In this document: piece after piece, positions 39,647 through 47,459 of the stretch
Layout of the letters: each line of letters starts with the position of its first letter
Numbering within the stretch: position 1 is the first letter of the stretch
Source of the DNA: Candidatus Zipacnadum vermilionense
Lineage (GTDB): Bacteria; Armatimonadota; Zipacnadia; Zipacnadales; Zipacnadaceae
Reading direction: 5' to 3'
NCBI GenBank assembly: GCA_029821755.1
Contig: JALGSV010000022.1
Location: 1-64,000 of the forward strand
DNA length: 64,000 nt
Made by a program: the position numbers and the translations under genes
Notes under the pieces: model-generated
What the model was told of the DNA's origin: nothing
Seen by the model: the letters and a program-made list of their open reading frames with translations, nothing else
Databases searched by the model: none

Positions 39647-40969
39647 ATGGAAAACCGATCCGTCCGCATTTGGGTAGTCATAGCCGTTCTCGTCCTCATG
39701 GCGGGCTCCTTTGCCGCCGGCACCGGCCTGGGCAATACCTCCGTCTACGGCCTCGCCGCCCAGGTGGCGCAGTGGATGCCCGGCCTGTATGACCACGAGG
39801 TCGACAGCGATCTCCCCTCCGCCAACGACCTGCGCCCCTTGGCCACCTTCTGGGAAGTGCGCGACAAGGTCATGCGCAACTACGTCTACCCCGTAGAAGA
39901 TCCCCGGAAGCTCACCTATGGCGCTATCCGTGGCATGTTGGCCTCGCTCGAAGACCCCTACAGCCGCTTCCTGAGTCCCGAGGAATTCGCCGACTTCTCC
40001 AAGGAAGTCGAGGGCTCGTTCGTGGGCATCGGCGTCTGGCTGGAGCAGGAGAAGGCCGAGGATGGCAGGCCCGCCCGTACCATCATCATGTCCATCATCC
40101 CCGAGGGCCCGGCCTCCCAGGTCGACATGCATCCCGGCGACCAGATTCTCGCCGTCGACGGCAAGCCCATCCAGGGCATGACCCTACAGGCCGTCGTCTC
40201 TCTGATGAAGGGCCCAACCAACACTCCGGTTACCCTGGTCCTCAAGCGCGAGGGGCGCGCCAACGGCTTCGAGGTCACCATGACCCGTACCCGCATCGAC
40301 GCCCCCAACGTCGAAACCCAGGTCTTGGACGGTGACATCGGTTATTTGTGGTTGCGCACCTTCAACAAGCAGGCGGAGCGCGAGGCCCGTCAGGGCCTGG
40401 AGAAACTGCTCGCCCAGAACATCAAGGGCCTGGTCTTTGACCTCTCTATGGACGGCGGCGGCCTGCTCGAGCAGGCCATCAGTGTCTCCAGCCTCTTTTT
40501 CCAGGAGGGCCCGGTAGTCTACGTCAAAGAGCGCGGTGGGCAGCCCCAGGCCTACAACGCCTTGGGCACCGCCGTGGTCCCCGCCGACCTGCCGCTCGTG
40601 GTCCTGGTCGATCAGGGCACGGCCAGCGCCTCGGAGATCACTTCCGGCGCTCTGCAGGATCGGGGCCGCGCCAAGATCATCGGCACCCGCACCTTCGGCA
40701 AGTCCAAGGTGCAGACGGTCATCAAGCTCAACGACAACTCGGCGCTGGTGCTATCCACCGCTGTCTACCTGACGCCCAAGATGCGGGACGTTGGCGCGCC
40801 CTGGCCGGAGGACGAGACCAAGCGCGGCCTCCACCCCGATATTACCTTGCCCAGTCCCGACTTCGCCGCCGGCGTCAAGTACCAGGAGTGGCACAAGGGC
40901 AACATCCAAAAGGCCGCCGACTACCTGCGCGGGCAATTGACCGCTGCCGCCACTCCGGCGGCAGGCTGA
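39647..40969 (+). CDS. ctpA: C-terminal processing peptidase (S41)
   Basis: 440 residues from the ATG at 39647, with AAGGAG 6 bases upstream. An N-terminal signal or anchor (IWVVIAVLVLMAGSFAAGTG) is followed by a PDZ domain (residues about 115-200, GSFVGIGVWLEQ, PASQVDMHPGDQILAVDGKPI). The S41 serine protease core follows, with the Ser-Lys dyad in DQGTASASEITSGALQDRG and GTRTFGKSKVQTV. Cuts C-terminal tails of exported proteins. In other bacteria Ctp enzymes degrade peptidoglycan hydrolases, and ctpA often follows envC, so the preceding M23 proteins are plausible substrates. A repeated element and hairpin follow the stop. Confidence 0.94.
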   Translation: MENRSVRIWVVIAVLVLMAGSFAAGTGLGNTSVYGLAAQVAQWMPGLYDHEVDSDLPSANDLRPLATFWEVRDKVMRNYVYPVEDPRKLTYGAIRGMLASLEDPYSRFLSPEEFADFSKEVEGSFVGIGVWLEQEKAEDGRPARTIIMSIIPEGPASQVDMHPGDQILAVDGKPIQGMTLQAVVSLMKGPTNTPVTLVLKREGRANGFEVTMTRTRIDAPNVETQVLDGDIGYLWLRTFNKQAEREARQGLEKLLAQNIKGLVFDLSMDGGGLLEQAISVSSLFFQEGPVVYVKERGGQPQAYNALGTAVVPADLPLVVLVDQGTASASEITSGALQDRGRAKIIGTRTFGKSKVQTVIKLNDNSALVLSTAVYLTPKMRDVGAPWPEDETKRGLHPDITLPSPDFAAGVKYQEWHKGNIQKAADYLRGQLTAAATPAAG

Positions 40970-41046
40970 ACGGAAGCTAGAAAGACGCTGAACGGAAGCT
41001 CAGAAGGAGCTGAACGGGAATAGCTCCGCATCTGAGCTTTCGTCTT
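40964..41046 (+). terminator. Triple repeat and hairpin after ctpA
   Basis: Three copies of GCTGAACGG(A/G)A (40964, 40987, 41009) lie in 60 bases, the first overlapping the ctpA stop. AAGCTCAGA (40996-41004) pairs with TCTGAGCTT (41031-41039), and AAGACG with CGTCTT just outside. It could end ctpA transcripts, but there is no strong T run. Confidence 0.5.
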
Positions 41047-41119
41047 GCTACTTTTGTGCGTACGACTGTGTCTAGCGCCCTCATCCATCCCCCTCCCATC
41101 ATCGCCCAGGGGAACGCCA

Positions 41120-42139
41120 GTGGACTCGTCCGAACAGCGTGACTATCGCTACGAGCGCCTGGAACACACCCTCCGCCTGTATCGCGGAGGGCTGCTGCTC
41201 TGTCTGCTGCTCATTATGGTGTTGGCCGCGGCCCTGGTGGCCGGCGGCCGCCACCACGTCGCTCGGGCCATCCGCCTCAACGGCCAGGTCGCCTGCCTGG
41301 TCGCTAACCGTGTGACGGCTCAGCGTGTCCGCGAGTGCCTGCTGGAGCCGGTCCGCCAGACCCATGGCGGTACGGTCATCTTGCGCGAGCAGTGGGAGGA
41401 CCTGGACTGGCCCGTGGGCCAGAATGAAGTCCTGACTATCGATCAGGCCGTGCAGAAACTCACGCCGCAGGTCACGCCGCTGCTCAGTGGCACCGCGATT
41501 CGAGTTGACGATCACCAGGCGCTGATCCTCCCCTCACGCGACCTGGCAGAGAAGGCGCTCAAGGTGGCCCAGGCGAAGTTCCTGGTCCCTGGGGAAACGC
41601 TGCTGGAGCAATATTACGTCAACCAGGTGAAGATGTCTGAGGTGCAGGTCCCGGCTCGCCTGGTGGAGGCCGACCTCTCCCGCGCCGCCCAGACGCTGCT
41701 GCAGGGCTCCAGCTACACCCGGGCCTATATCGTCTGCCGGGGGGACACTCCGGAGCAGATTGCGGCCAGCCTGGGCGTGCCCCTCAGCGTGCTCCGCCGG
41801 CAGGTGCCCTCGGTGGACAAATGGCCCTCCGCGGGCACCAAGGTGCGGGTCAAGATCTCCGTTCCGCCGCTCCGGGTGGTCAGCATCAAGGAGGTCGTGT
41901 ACGAGAAGAAGTACCAGGAGTCGCCGCAACTGGTGCCCACCGCCGCGCTCCCCCCGGGTGAGCGCCGCCAGGTGAGCCGCGGCGAGCCCGGCGTCAAGCG
42001 TATCCACGCCAAGCAGACCTGGGAGAACGACAAGCGAGTCAGGAGCGTCAACCTCCAGGTGGAGATCGTCAAGCCGGCCGTCCCGCCGCGTATAGAGGTA
42101 GGCCAAAAGCCCGCCCCTAGTCTGACGCCGGCGGGGTAG
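41120..42139 (+). CDS. Membrane-anchored LysM and G5 domain protein
   Basis: 339 residues from the GTG at 41120, with AGGGGA 7 bases upstream. One transmembrane helix near residues 22-43 (GGLLLCLLLIMVLAAALVAGG) leaves the rest outside. Residues about 200-255 resemble LysM (AYIVCRGDTPEQIAASLGVPLSVLRR). Residues about 260-325 resemble a G5 domain (KEVVYEKKYQESPQLVP, RGEPGVKRIHAKQTWENDKRV). Both domains bind peptidoglycan or N-acetylglucosamine-containing wall material. The middle region was not recognised. Its position after ctpA and the M23 genes fits a cell-wall role. No catalytic domain is present. Confidence 0.75.
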   Translation: MDSSEQRDYRYERLEHTLRLYRGGLLLCLLLIMVLAAALVAGGRHHVARAIRLNGQVACLVANRVTAQRVRECLLEPVRQTHGGTVILREQWEDLDWPVGQNEVLTIDQAVQKLTPQVTPLLSGTAIRVDDHQALILPSRDLAEKALKVAQAKFLVPGETLLEQYYVNQVKMSEVQVPARLVEADLSRAAQTLLQGSSYTRAYIVCRGDTPEQIAASLGVPLSVLRRQVPSVDKWPSAGTKVRVKISVPPLRVVSIKEVVYEKKYQESPQLVPTAALPPGERRQVSRGEPGVKRIHAKQTWENDKRVRSVNLQVEIVKPAVPPRIEVGQKPAPSLTPAG

Positions 42140-42186
42140 GTCCCTGCGGTCGCGCCGGAGGGCACGATTCATCGAGGCTCAGCATC

Positions 42187-42921
42187 ATGCGCTTCAAACT
42201 CCTCGCCTGCGAAGTCCTCTTCCGCGAAATCAGCCTCTGCGCCGCCCAATCGCCGCACACCATCGACGTCGTCTATCTCCCCAAGGGCCTGCACGACAAC
42301 CCCGCCGAGATGACCCCAGTCCTGCAGGAGCAAATCGACGCCACCGACCCCTCTCTCGACGAGGCCCTGGTGCTCGGCTTTGGCCTGTGTAGCCGCGGCA
42401 CCGTCGGTCTGGTCGCCCGCGCGGTCCCGCTCATCATCCCCCGCTGCCACGACTGTATCACTCTCCTGCTCGGCTCCCGCCAGGCCTATGACGCCTATTT
42501 CAAGCGCCAACCTGGCACTTACTACTTCACCGCCGGCTGGATCGAGCGTGGCGGCGCCGAGACCATGCGCCTCCCCGAGTACGCCGAGGGCCTGGGCAAG
42601 TCGCTCCAAGAGTATCTCGACAAGTACGGCGAGGACAACGGCCGCTTCCTGTGGGAGTTCGAGAACCAATGGCAGAAGAACTACACCACCGCTGCCTACA
42701 TCCGCATGCCGCTGTTCGACGCCCCTGTCGTCCGGGAGCAGGCTGAGAAGGTGGCCGCCGAGTATGGCTGGGGGGTCGAAGAGCTCCCCGGCTCCGACCG
42801 GCTCTTCGTCGCCATGTGCAATGGCGACTGGATTGACGAGGATTTCCTGCGCGTCGAGCCTGGCTGCGAGGTGGCCCAGGCCACCGACGAAACCATCCTC
42901 AAGGCGGTGTGCTCGCGGTGA
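42187..42921 (+). CDS. DUF1638 domain protein
   Basis: 244 residues. MRFKLLACEVLFREISLC, LVLGFGLCSRGTVGL, IIPRCHDCITLLLGSR and YYFTAGWIERGG match the DUF1638 pattern, found in anaerobes and methanogens near corrinoid methyltransferases and uroporphyrinogen decarboxylase-like proteins. Conserved cysteines (CEV, GLCSRG, RCHDC) could bind metal. Function is unknown. The stop overlaps the GTG start of the polyprenyl synthase gene (GTGA), so the two are translationally coupled. A UroD-like gene occurs 15 kb away at 57509, which may or may not be related. Confidence 0.82.
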   Translation: MRFKLLACEVLFREISLCAAQSPHTIDVVYLPKGLHDNPAEMTPVLQEQIDATDPSLDEALVLGFGLCSRGTVGLVARAVPLIIPRCHDCITLLLGSRQAYDAYFKRQPGTYYFTAGWIERGGAETMRLPEYAEGLGKSLQEYLDKYGEDNGRFLWEFENQWQKNYTTAAYIRMPLFDAPVVREQAEKVAAEYGWGVEELPGSDRLFVAMCNGDWIDEDFLRVEPGCEVAQATDETILKAVCSR

Positions 42922-43838
42922 TCACTGACTCTTCTCTCGCCCAGGAAGCCGCTCAAGTACGGGCCTTGTTGCAGGAGACCGCCCGCCAGGTGGATGCGGC
43001 CCTGCCCGACTATCTCCCGGTCGTCTCTCCCCATGCCGGCCGCCTGGGCCCCGCCCTCACCCACACCTTCCACGGCGGCAAGCGTGTCCGCCCGCTGGTG
43101 GTGCAGCAAGCCGCCGAGTCCTCCGGCCTGACCGCCGCGGCGGTGCTCCCCACCGCCTGCGCCTTCGAGTTGCTCCACACCGCCACCCTCATCCACGACG
43201 ACCTGCCGGCTATCGACAACGCCGACCTCCGCCGCGGCCTGTCCGCCAGCCACGTGGCCTTCGGCGAGTCCACCGCCGTCCTGGCCGGCGACGCCCTCAT
43301 CATCGCTGCCTTTTCCGCCCTGGCCCGCCAGGCCGAGCGTCCCGCGACCCCGGCCGACCGCGTGGTGCGCGTGATCGGCGAGTTCGCCCATTTCAGCGGC
43401 GCGGAGGGAGTTATCGGTGGCGAGACCGCCGACATCGAGGGCGAGCGCCAGGCCCCCGAGGCCGATTTGCTCTCCTACATCCACCTGCACAAGACCGCCG
43501 CCCTCTTTGCCGCCGCCAGTCGCGCCGGGGCGATCCTGGCCGGCGCTCCCGAGGCAGTAGTGGACCGCTTCGGCGAGTACGGCGAGACGCTGGGCCTGCT
43601 CTTTCAAGTCACCGACGATCTCCTCGACGCCACCGGCGACGCGGCCACGCTGGGCAAGCCCGCCGGCCTCGACGCCGCTGCCGGCAAGCAGACCTACCCC
43701 GCCCTGCTGGGCCTGGAGGGCACCCAAGCCTACGCCGACCAATTGGCCGCAAGAGTCCTAACCCTAGCCGCTGCCCTCCCCGCCCAGCATGAAGTCTGGC
43801 GGGGCCTGGTCTGGGTAGTGCTAAGGCGGGAGGCTTGA
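42918..43838 (+). CDS. ispA: Short-chain polyprenyl diphosphate synthase
   Basis: 306 residues from the GTG at 42918, overlapping the DUF1638 stop; a GTG at 42909 is also in frame. Class I prenyltransferase motifs: GGKRVRPLVV, first aspartate-rich motif HDDLPAIDNADLRRG, GGETADIEGE, and second motif FQVTDDLLDATGD. The family makes geranyl, farnesyl or geranylgeranyl diphosphate from IPP and DMAPP. The aromatic residue that limits chain length is not obvious, so product length is uncertain. The ispH gene, which makes its substrates, lies 1.6 kb downstream, with an AbiE pair inserted between. Confidence 0.9.
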   Translation: MITDSSLAQEAAQVRALLQETARQVDAALPDYLPVVSPHAGRLGPALTHTFHGGKRVRPLVVQQAAESSGLTAAAVLPTACAFELLHTATLIHDDLPAIDNADLRRGLSASHVAFGESTAVLAGDALIIAAFSALARQAERPATPADRVVRVIGEFAHFSGAEGVIGGETADIEGERQAPEADLLSYIHLHKTAALFAAASRAGAILAGAPEAVVDRFGEYGETLGLLFQVTDDLLDATGDAATLGKPAGLDAAAGKQTYPALLGLEGTQAYADQLAARVLTLAAALPAQHEVWRGLVWVVLRREA

Positions 43839-43855
43839 CAAGGAGTCGCGGCCCC

Positions 43856-43884
43856 TTGACATCCGCCGCCCTCAGGATAATAAT
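43856..43884 (+). promoter_or_regulatory. Predicted strong promoter of the abiE operon
   Basis: Consensus TTGACA at 43856-43861, a 17-base spacer, and AATAAT at 43879-43884. This is one of the best promoter matches in the window and begins 17 bases after the ispA stop. It would also drive ispH downstream. Confidence 0.78.
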
Positions 43885-43911
43885 GTACACACTTCTTGAG
43901 ATATGTGTACA
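43884..43911. promoter_or_regulatory. Candidate AbiEi autorepressor operator
   Basis: A perfect inverted repeat, TGTACACA (43884-43891) and TGTGTACA (43904-43911), with a 12-base gap; half-site centres are 20 bases apart, about two helical turns. It abuts the -10 box and covers the transcript start. AbiEi antitoxins are known to repress their own promoters by binding inverted repeats. Confidence 0.7.
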
Positions 43912-43925
43912 GGTTTATCCACATC

Positions 43926-44555
43926 ATGGCACCTATCGCGACCAACCAGGAACTCCAGAGGGCGAAGACAATACTCCGCGAACATGGGGGGGGGGCCCTG
44001 CGCACTAGCGACATCCTGAGGCTTGGGGTGCATCCCCGGACCCTCTATCGGATGGTTGAAGCCGGCGTCCTCGAGCGCCTTAGCCGTGGCGTGTACCGTC
44101 TCTCTGACCTGCCGACACCGGGGGCTCCTGATCTTGTGACGGTCTCGGTTCGTCTCCCCCAGGGGGTCATCTGCCTGCTGTCGGCCCTCGCCTTCCACGA
44201 GATCACTACTCAGGTTCCACATGCGGTGTACGTGGCCGTGCAGCGAGGAGCGCACAGCTCTCGCCTGCCGAAGCTGGATCATCTGCCCCTGCGCGTTTTC
44301 CATTTCAGCGGCGCGGCCTTCGCTGCCGGCATAGAGATTCATGAAGTGGACGGCTGTCCCGTACGCGTTTACGACGCGGAGAAGACCATCGCTGACTGCT
44401 TCAAGTACCGGAACAAGCTCGGCCTGGATGTGGCCCTGGAGGCGCTCAAGCTGTACCGCCAGGCCCGGCCCATTCGCGCCGACCGCCTCATGGACTACGC
44501 CCGTGTGTGCCGGGTCGCTCGGGTGATGCGTCCCTACCTAGAGGCTATCCTATGA
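43926..44555 (+). CDS. AbiEi-type antitoxin
   Basis: 209 residues from the ATG at 43926 (MAPIATNQELQR). The N-terminal winged helix LRTSDILRLGVHPRTLYRMVEAGVLERLSRGVYRL is the AbiEi_4 DNA-binding domain. The C-terminal part (VYVAVQRGAHSSRLP, VRVYDAEKTIADCFKYRNKLGLDVALEAL) is the AbiEi antitoxin domain. Type IV antitoxins oppose the AbiEii toxin and repress their own operon. A run of nine G (43986-43994) at codons for HGGGALR could slip and shift the frame. No ribosome-binding site was seen. The stop overlaps the toxin start (ATGA). Confidence 0.88.
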   Translation: MAPIATNQELQRAKTILREHGGGALRTSDILRLGVHPRTLYRMVEAGVLERLSRGVYRLSDLPTPGAPDLVTVSVRLPQGVICLLSALAFHEITTQVPHAVYVAVQRGAHSSRLPKLDHLPLRVFHFSGAAFAAGIEIHEVDGCPVRVYDAEKTIADCFKYRNKLGLDVALEALKLYRQARPIRADRLMDYARVCRVARVMRPYLEAIL

Positions 44556-45478
44556 CGCAGAAAACCCTCACGAACCTCTCTGCCTCCGTGCGTCAGCGTC
44601 TACTCACCCGCGCCTGCGCGACTGGCCGACCCTTTGAGCAGGTGCTCAAGTACTACTCCATGAAGCGGTTCCTCTACCGGCTGTCATGTTCACCGCACGC
44701 GGACGCTTTCGTGCTCAAGGGCGCGCTCATGCTGCAAGTCTGGCAGGGACCGGAGGCTCGTCGCACCGAGGACATTGATCTCCTCGGACGTGTGCGCAAC
44801 GAGCCCGAATTGCTCGCCGATATCGTCCGCAGCGTGTGCAGCCAGGAGGTAGTGCCCGATGGGCTCGTGTTCCACACGGAAACGGTAAGTGCCGTCGCCA
44901 TGCAGTTTGACCCCAGGTACTCCGGCGTCCGCCTCAGTCTCCGCGCAGCTCTGGGTACCGCTTGCGTATCGCTGCGCCTCGACGTCGGCTTCGGTGACGC
45001 GGTGATCCCCGGCCCCAGCCGCGTCGTGTACCCGGCCATCCTCGACTTCCCGGCCCCCGAGATGCATGGCTACAGCCGGGAGAGCGCCATCGCCGAGAAG
45101 TTCCAGGCGATGGTGCAGCATGGCGAGTTCAACAGCCGGCTGAAGGACTTCTTCGACATATGGCTTCTCTCCCAGCGAACCGCTTTCGCGGGCGAGGTGT
45201 TGGCTGAGGCTATTCGCGAGACCTTCCGCCACCACCGGCAGGAGGTGTCGGCTTCTCCCCACGCCTTCGACGATCCGTTTGCCCTGGACCCTGGCCGATG
45301 CGCCCAGTGGCGCAGGTACGTGCGCGAATACCATCTTCCGGAGGACACGCCGGAGTTTCCGGCAGTGGTGAGTTCCCTCGCGAGGTTCCTCGCCCCCCCG
45401 GCTGTCGCTCTCGCCTCCGGCCGGCCCTTCACCTCCCGCTGGCCTGCCTCCGGTCCCTGGCAGGAGGCGACTTCCTGA
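44552..45478 (+). CDS. AbiEii-type nucleotidyltransferase toxin
   Basis: 308 residues from the ATG at 44552, overlapping the antitoxin stop. AbiEii proteins are nucleotidyltransferases; relatives add pyrimidines to tRNA acceptor stems and stop growth. Visible motifs are FVLKGALMLQVW, RRTEDIDLLG with the catalytic DxD, SAIAEKFQAMV and RLKDFFDIWLLS. They look intact. The last 30 residues are proline- and serine-rich and encode the AGGAGG ribosome-binding site for ispH; the toxin stop TGA and the ispH ATG share bases (TGATG). AbiE pairs are known for phage defence by abortive infection and for plasmid-like maintenance. Confidence 0.88.
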   Translation: MTQKTLTNLSASVRQRLLTRACATGRPFEQVLKYYSMKRFLYRLSCSPHADAFVLKGALMLQVWQGPEARRTEDIDLLGRVRNEPELLADIVRSVCSQEVVPDGLVFHTETVSAVAMQFDPRYSGVRLSLRAALGTACVSLRLDVGFGDAVIPGPSRVVYPAILDFPAPEMHGYSRESAIAEKFQAMVQHGEFNSRLKDFFDIWLLSQRTAFAGEVLAEAIRETFRHHRQEVSASPHAFDDPFALDPGRCAQWRRYVREYHLPEDTPEFPAVVSSLARFLAPPAVALASGRPFTSRWPASGPWQEATS

Positions 45479-46329
45479 TGCAGATCCTTCTCGCTGACCA
45501 TGCCGGGTTCTGCTTTGGGGTGCGACGCGCCCTGGAGATGGCCGAGGAAGCTACACGCAGCCACGAGCGTCTGTACGCCCTGGGGCCGTTGATTCACAAC
45601 CGGCAGGTCGTGGAGCGTCTGGGGCGCCAGGGGCTGGTGGTCTGTGAGGACCTCGAGGCCCTCCCGGCCGGAGCGGTGGCCATGATCCGTGCCCACGGCG
45701 CCGGGCCCGCGGTCTACGACCTTGCCTCCGAACGCGGCGTCACCCTCCTCGACGCCACCTGCCCCTTTGTCGCGCGCGTGCATCGCAAGGCCGCCCAGTT
45801 CGTACGCCACGGCTACCAGGTCCTGGTCCTGGGCGACCCCAACCACCCCGAGGCCCAGGGCATCGTCGCCCACACCGGCGGCAAGGCCCTCATCGTCGAG
45901 GACCCGGTTGACCTGGAGAACGTTCACCTGCGCCGTCGAGTCGCCGTGGTCTGTCAGACCACTCAGACCCTCGAGTCCCTGCGCGTGCTGGTCGGAGCCG
46001 TGCTGCCGCACGTGCAGGAGTTGATCGTGGCCAACACCATCTGCGACGCCACCGTCAATCGGCAGGAGGCCTCGGTGGTTCTGGCCCGCCGGGTGGACGT
46101 GGTGATCGTCATCGGCGGTTACCACAGCGCCAACACTCGCCGCCTGGCCGAGGTCTGCGCCGCCGCCGGCACTCCCGCCCACCACATCGAGACCGCCGAC
46201 GAGTTGCAGGAGGAATGGCTCACCGGCGTCGCGAAGGTAGGAGTAACCGCTGGCGCTTCCACCCCCGCCGAAGCTATCGAGGCGGTCATTGAGCGGCTGC
46301 GGGAAATGGGGTCGGCGGAGTCTGGGTAG
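45478..46329 (+). CDS. ispH: 4-hydroxy-3-methylbut-2-enyl diphosphate reductase
   Basis: Last step of the non-mevalonate isoprenoid pathway, making IPP and DMAPP with a cluster held by three cysteines. 283 residues. The cysteines lie in HAGFCFGVRRAL, DATCPFVARVH and ANTICDATVNRQEA; HGAGP, GDPNHPEAQGI, the catalytic TTQT, GGYHSANT and GASTPAEAI are also present. The start overlaps the toxin stop and uses AGGAGG 10 bases upstream inside the toxin gene. The essential ispH is thus probably expressed from the abiE promoter as well as from upstream. Identification is secure. Confidence 0.96.
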   Translation: MQILLADHAGFCFGVRRALEMAEEATRSHERLYALGPLIHNRQVVERLGRQGLVVCEDLEALPAGAVAMIRAHGAGPAVYDLASERGVTLLDATCPFVARVHRKAAQFVRHGYQVLVLGDPNHPEAQGIVAHTGGKALIVEDPVDLENVHLRRRVAVVCQTTQTLESLRVLVGAVLPHVQELIVANTICDATVNRQEASVVLARRVDVVIVIGGYHSANTRRLAEVCAAAGTPAHHIETADELQEEWLTGVAKVGVTAGASTPAEAIEAVIERLREMGSAESG

Positions 46330-46484
46330 GGCGGGCCTCCTCGTCTGACCCCGCGGAGGGGCCGCGTCGATTCGGCCGGCAAACACAAAGGGCCGCCAAG
46401 GCTTCAGCTAGTCAGGAGGGGCCGACATCTGTCCGGCTCCTCTTCGCTCGCTTGTGGGGTATTCTGCCCCTCCAGGGAGGAAGC

Positions 46485-47420
46485 ATGCTCAGATCCTTCG
46501 ACGACATCCTCGCCGCCGTGCGCGAGCAGCCTCGGCGCAAGGTAGCCGTGGCGAACGCCGTCTCCGCCAGCAGCCTCCAGGCCGCCCTGCGCGCGCAGGA
46601 GTTGGACATCGCTGACCCGCTCTTCGTCGGCAGCCGCGCCGAGATCCTCCGCGTGGCGGAGGAGAACCAGCTCGACCTCGCGGCCGCCGAGATACTTGAC
46701 GTTCCCGGCGAGCTGGAAGCTGCCGGCGCGGCCGTGCAAGCCGTGCGCGAGGGGCGCGCCGGTATCCTGAGCAAGGGCCTCCTCCACACCGACGACTTCC
46801 TCCGCGCCATGCTCGACAAGGAGAACGGCCTGCGCAGCGGCTCGTTGATGAGCCACATCTTCCTCTTGGGCCTGCCCGACCGCCTGCTGCTGGTCACCGA
46901 CGGCGCCATGAACGTCGCCCCGGACCTGACGGCCAAGGCCGCCATCATCCTCAACGCCGTCTACCTGGCCAACTGCCTGGGCAACGGCAACCCCAAGGTC
47001 GGCGTACTGGCGGCCACCGAGCTGGTCAACCCCTCCATGCAGGCCACTCTGGACGCCGCCGCCTTGGCCACCATGGAGCGGCGCGGCCAGTTCCCCTCCT
47101 GCGACGTGGACGGCCCCTTCGCCCTGGACAATGCGGTCAGTGTGGAGGCGGCGCGCCTGAAAAAGATCCCCGGCGAAATCGCCGGGCAGTGTGACATCCT
47201 GCTGGTTCCCGACATCGAGGCGGGCAACATCCTGGCGAAGACCTTCAGCTTCCTGGGCGGCGGCAAACTCGCCGGCGTCCTGGTAGGCGCTGCCGCCCCG
47301 GTAGTCCTCACCTCCCGCGCCGACAGCGACGAAGCCCAGATGTTCTCCATCGCCATCGCCGTCCTCACGGCCACCATGCAAAGGACCGGGAGGCTGAAGG
47401 TGGGGAAGGTGCACTACTGA
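46485..47420 (+). CDS. Phosphate butyryltransferase-like protein
   Basis: 311 residues from the ATG at 46485, with GGGAGG 5 bases upstream. SFDDILAAVREQPRRKVAVANA, ADPLFVGSRAEILRVAEE, ILSKGLLHTDDFLRAML, SHIFLLGLPDRLLLVTDGAMNVAPDL and LLVPDIEAGNILAKTFSFLGG match the Ptb/Pta acyltransferase fold of phosphate butyryltransferases, which swap CoA and phosphate on butyryl or branched acyl groups. No butyrate kinase gene lies next to it. In genomes without that kinase, Ptb-like proteins also serve branched-chain acyl-CoA metabolism. Substrate is uncertain. CAGTGGA-type heptamers follow the stop. Confidence 0.88.
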   Translation: MLRSFDDILAAVREQPRRKVAVANAVSASSLQAALRAQELDIADPLFVGSRAEILRVAEENQLDLAAAEILDVPGELEAAGAAVQAVREGRAGILSKGLLHTDDFLRAMLDKENGLRSGSLMSHIFLLGLPDRLLLVTDGAMNVAPDLTAKAAIILNAVYLANCLGNGNPKVGVLAATELVNPSMQATLDAAALATMERRGQFPSCDVDGPFALDNAVSVEAARLKKIPGEIAGQCDILLVPDIEAGNILAKTFSFLGGGKLAGVLVGAAAPVVLTSRADSDEAQMFSIAIAVLTATMQRTGRLKVGKVHY

Positions 47421-47426
47421 GAGGAG

Positions 47427-47455
47427 TGTCAGTGGACAGTCGACGCTGACGACCG
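47427..47455. repeat. CAGTGGA-type heptamer stretch
   Basis: GTGTCAGTGGACAGTCGACG then CTGACGACC. Approximate 7-bp period. Related to the stretch at 32008-32080 upstream of rpsF. It separates the Ptb-like gene from the DUF2953 gene. Confidence 0.5.
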
Positions 47456-47459
47456 ACTG

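Noticed and set aside
45070-46386. A 438-codon minus-strand frame over abiEii and ispH
   Set aside because: ispH is unmistakable on the other strand, and the frame shows no motif.
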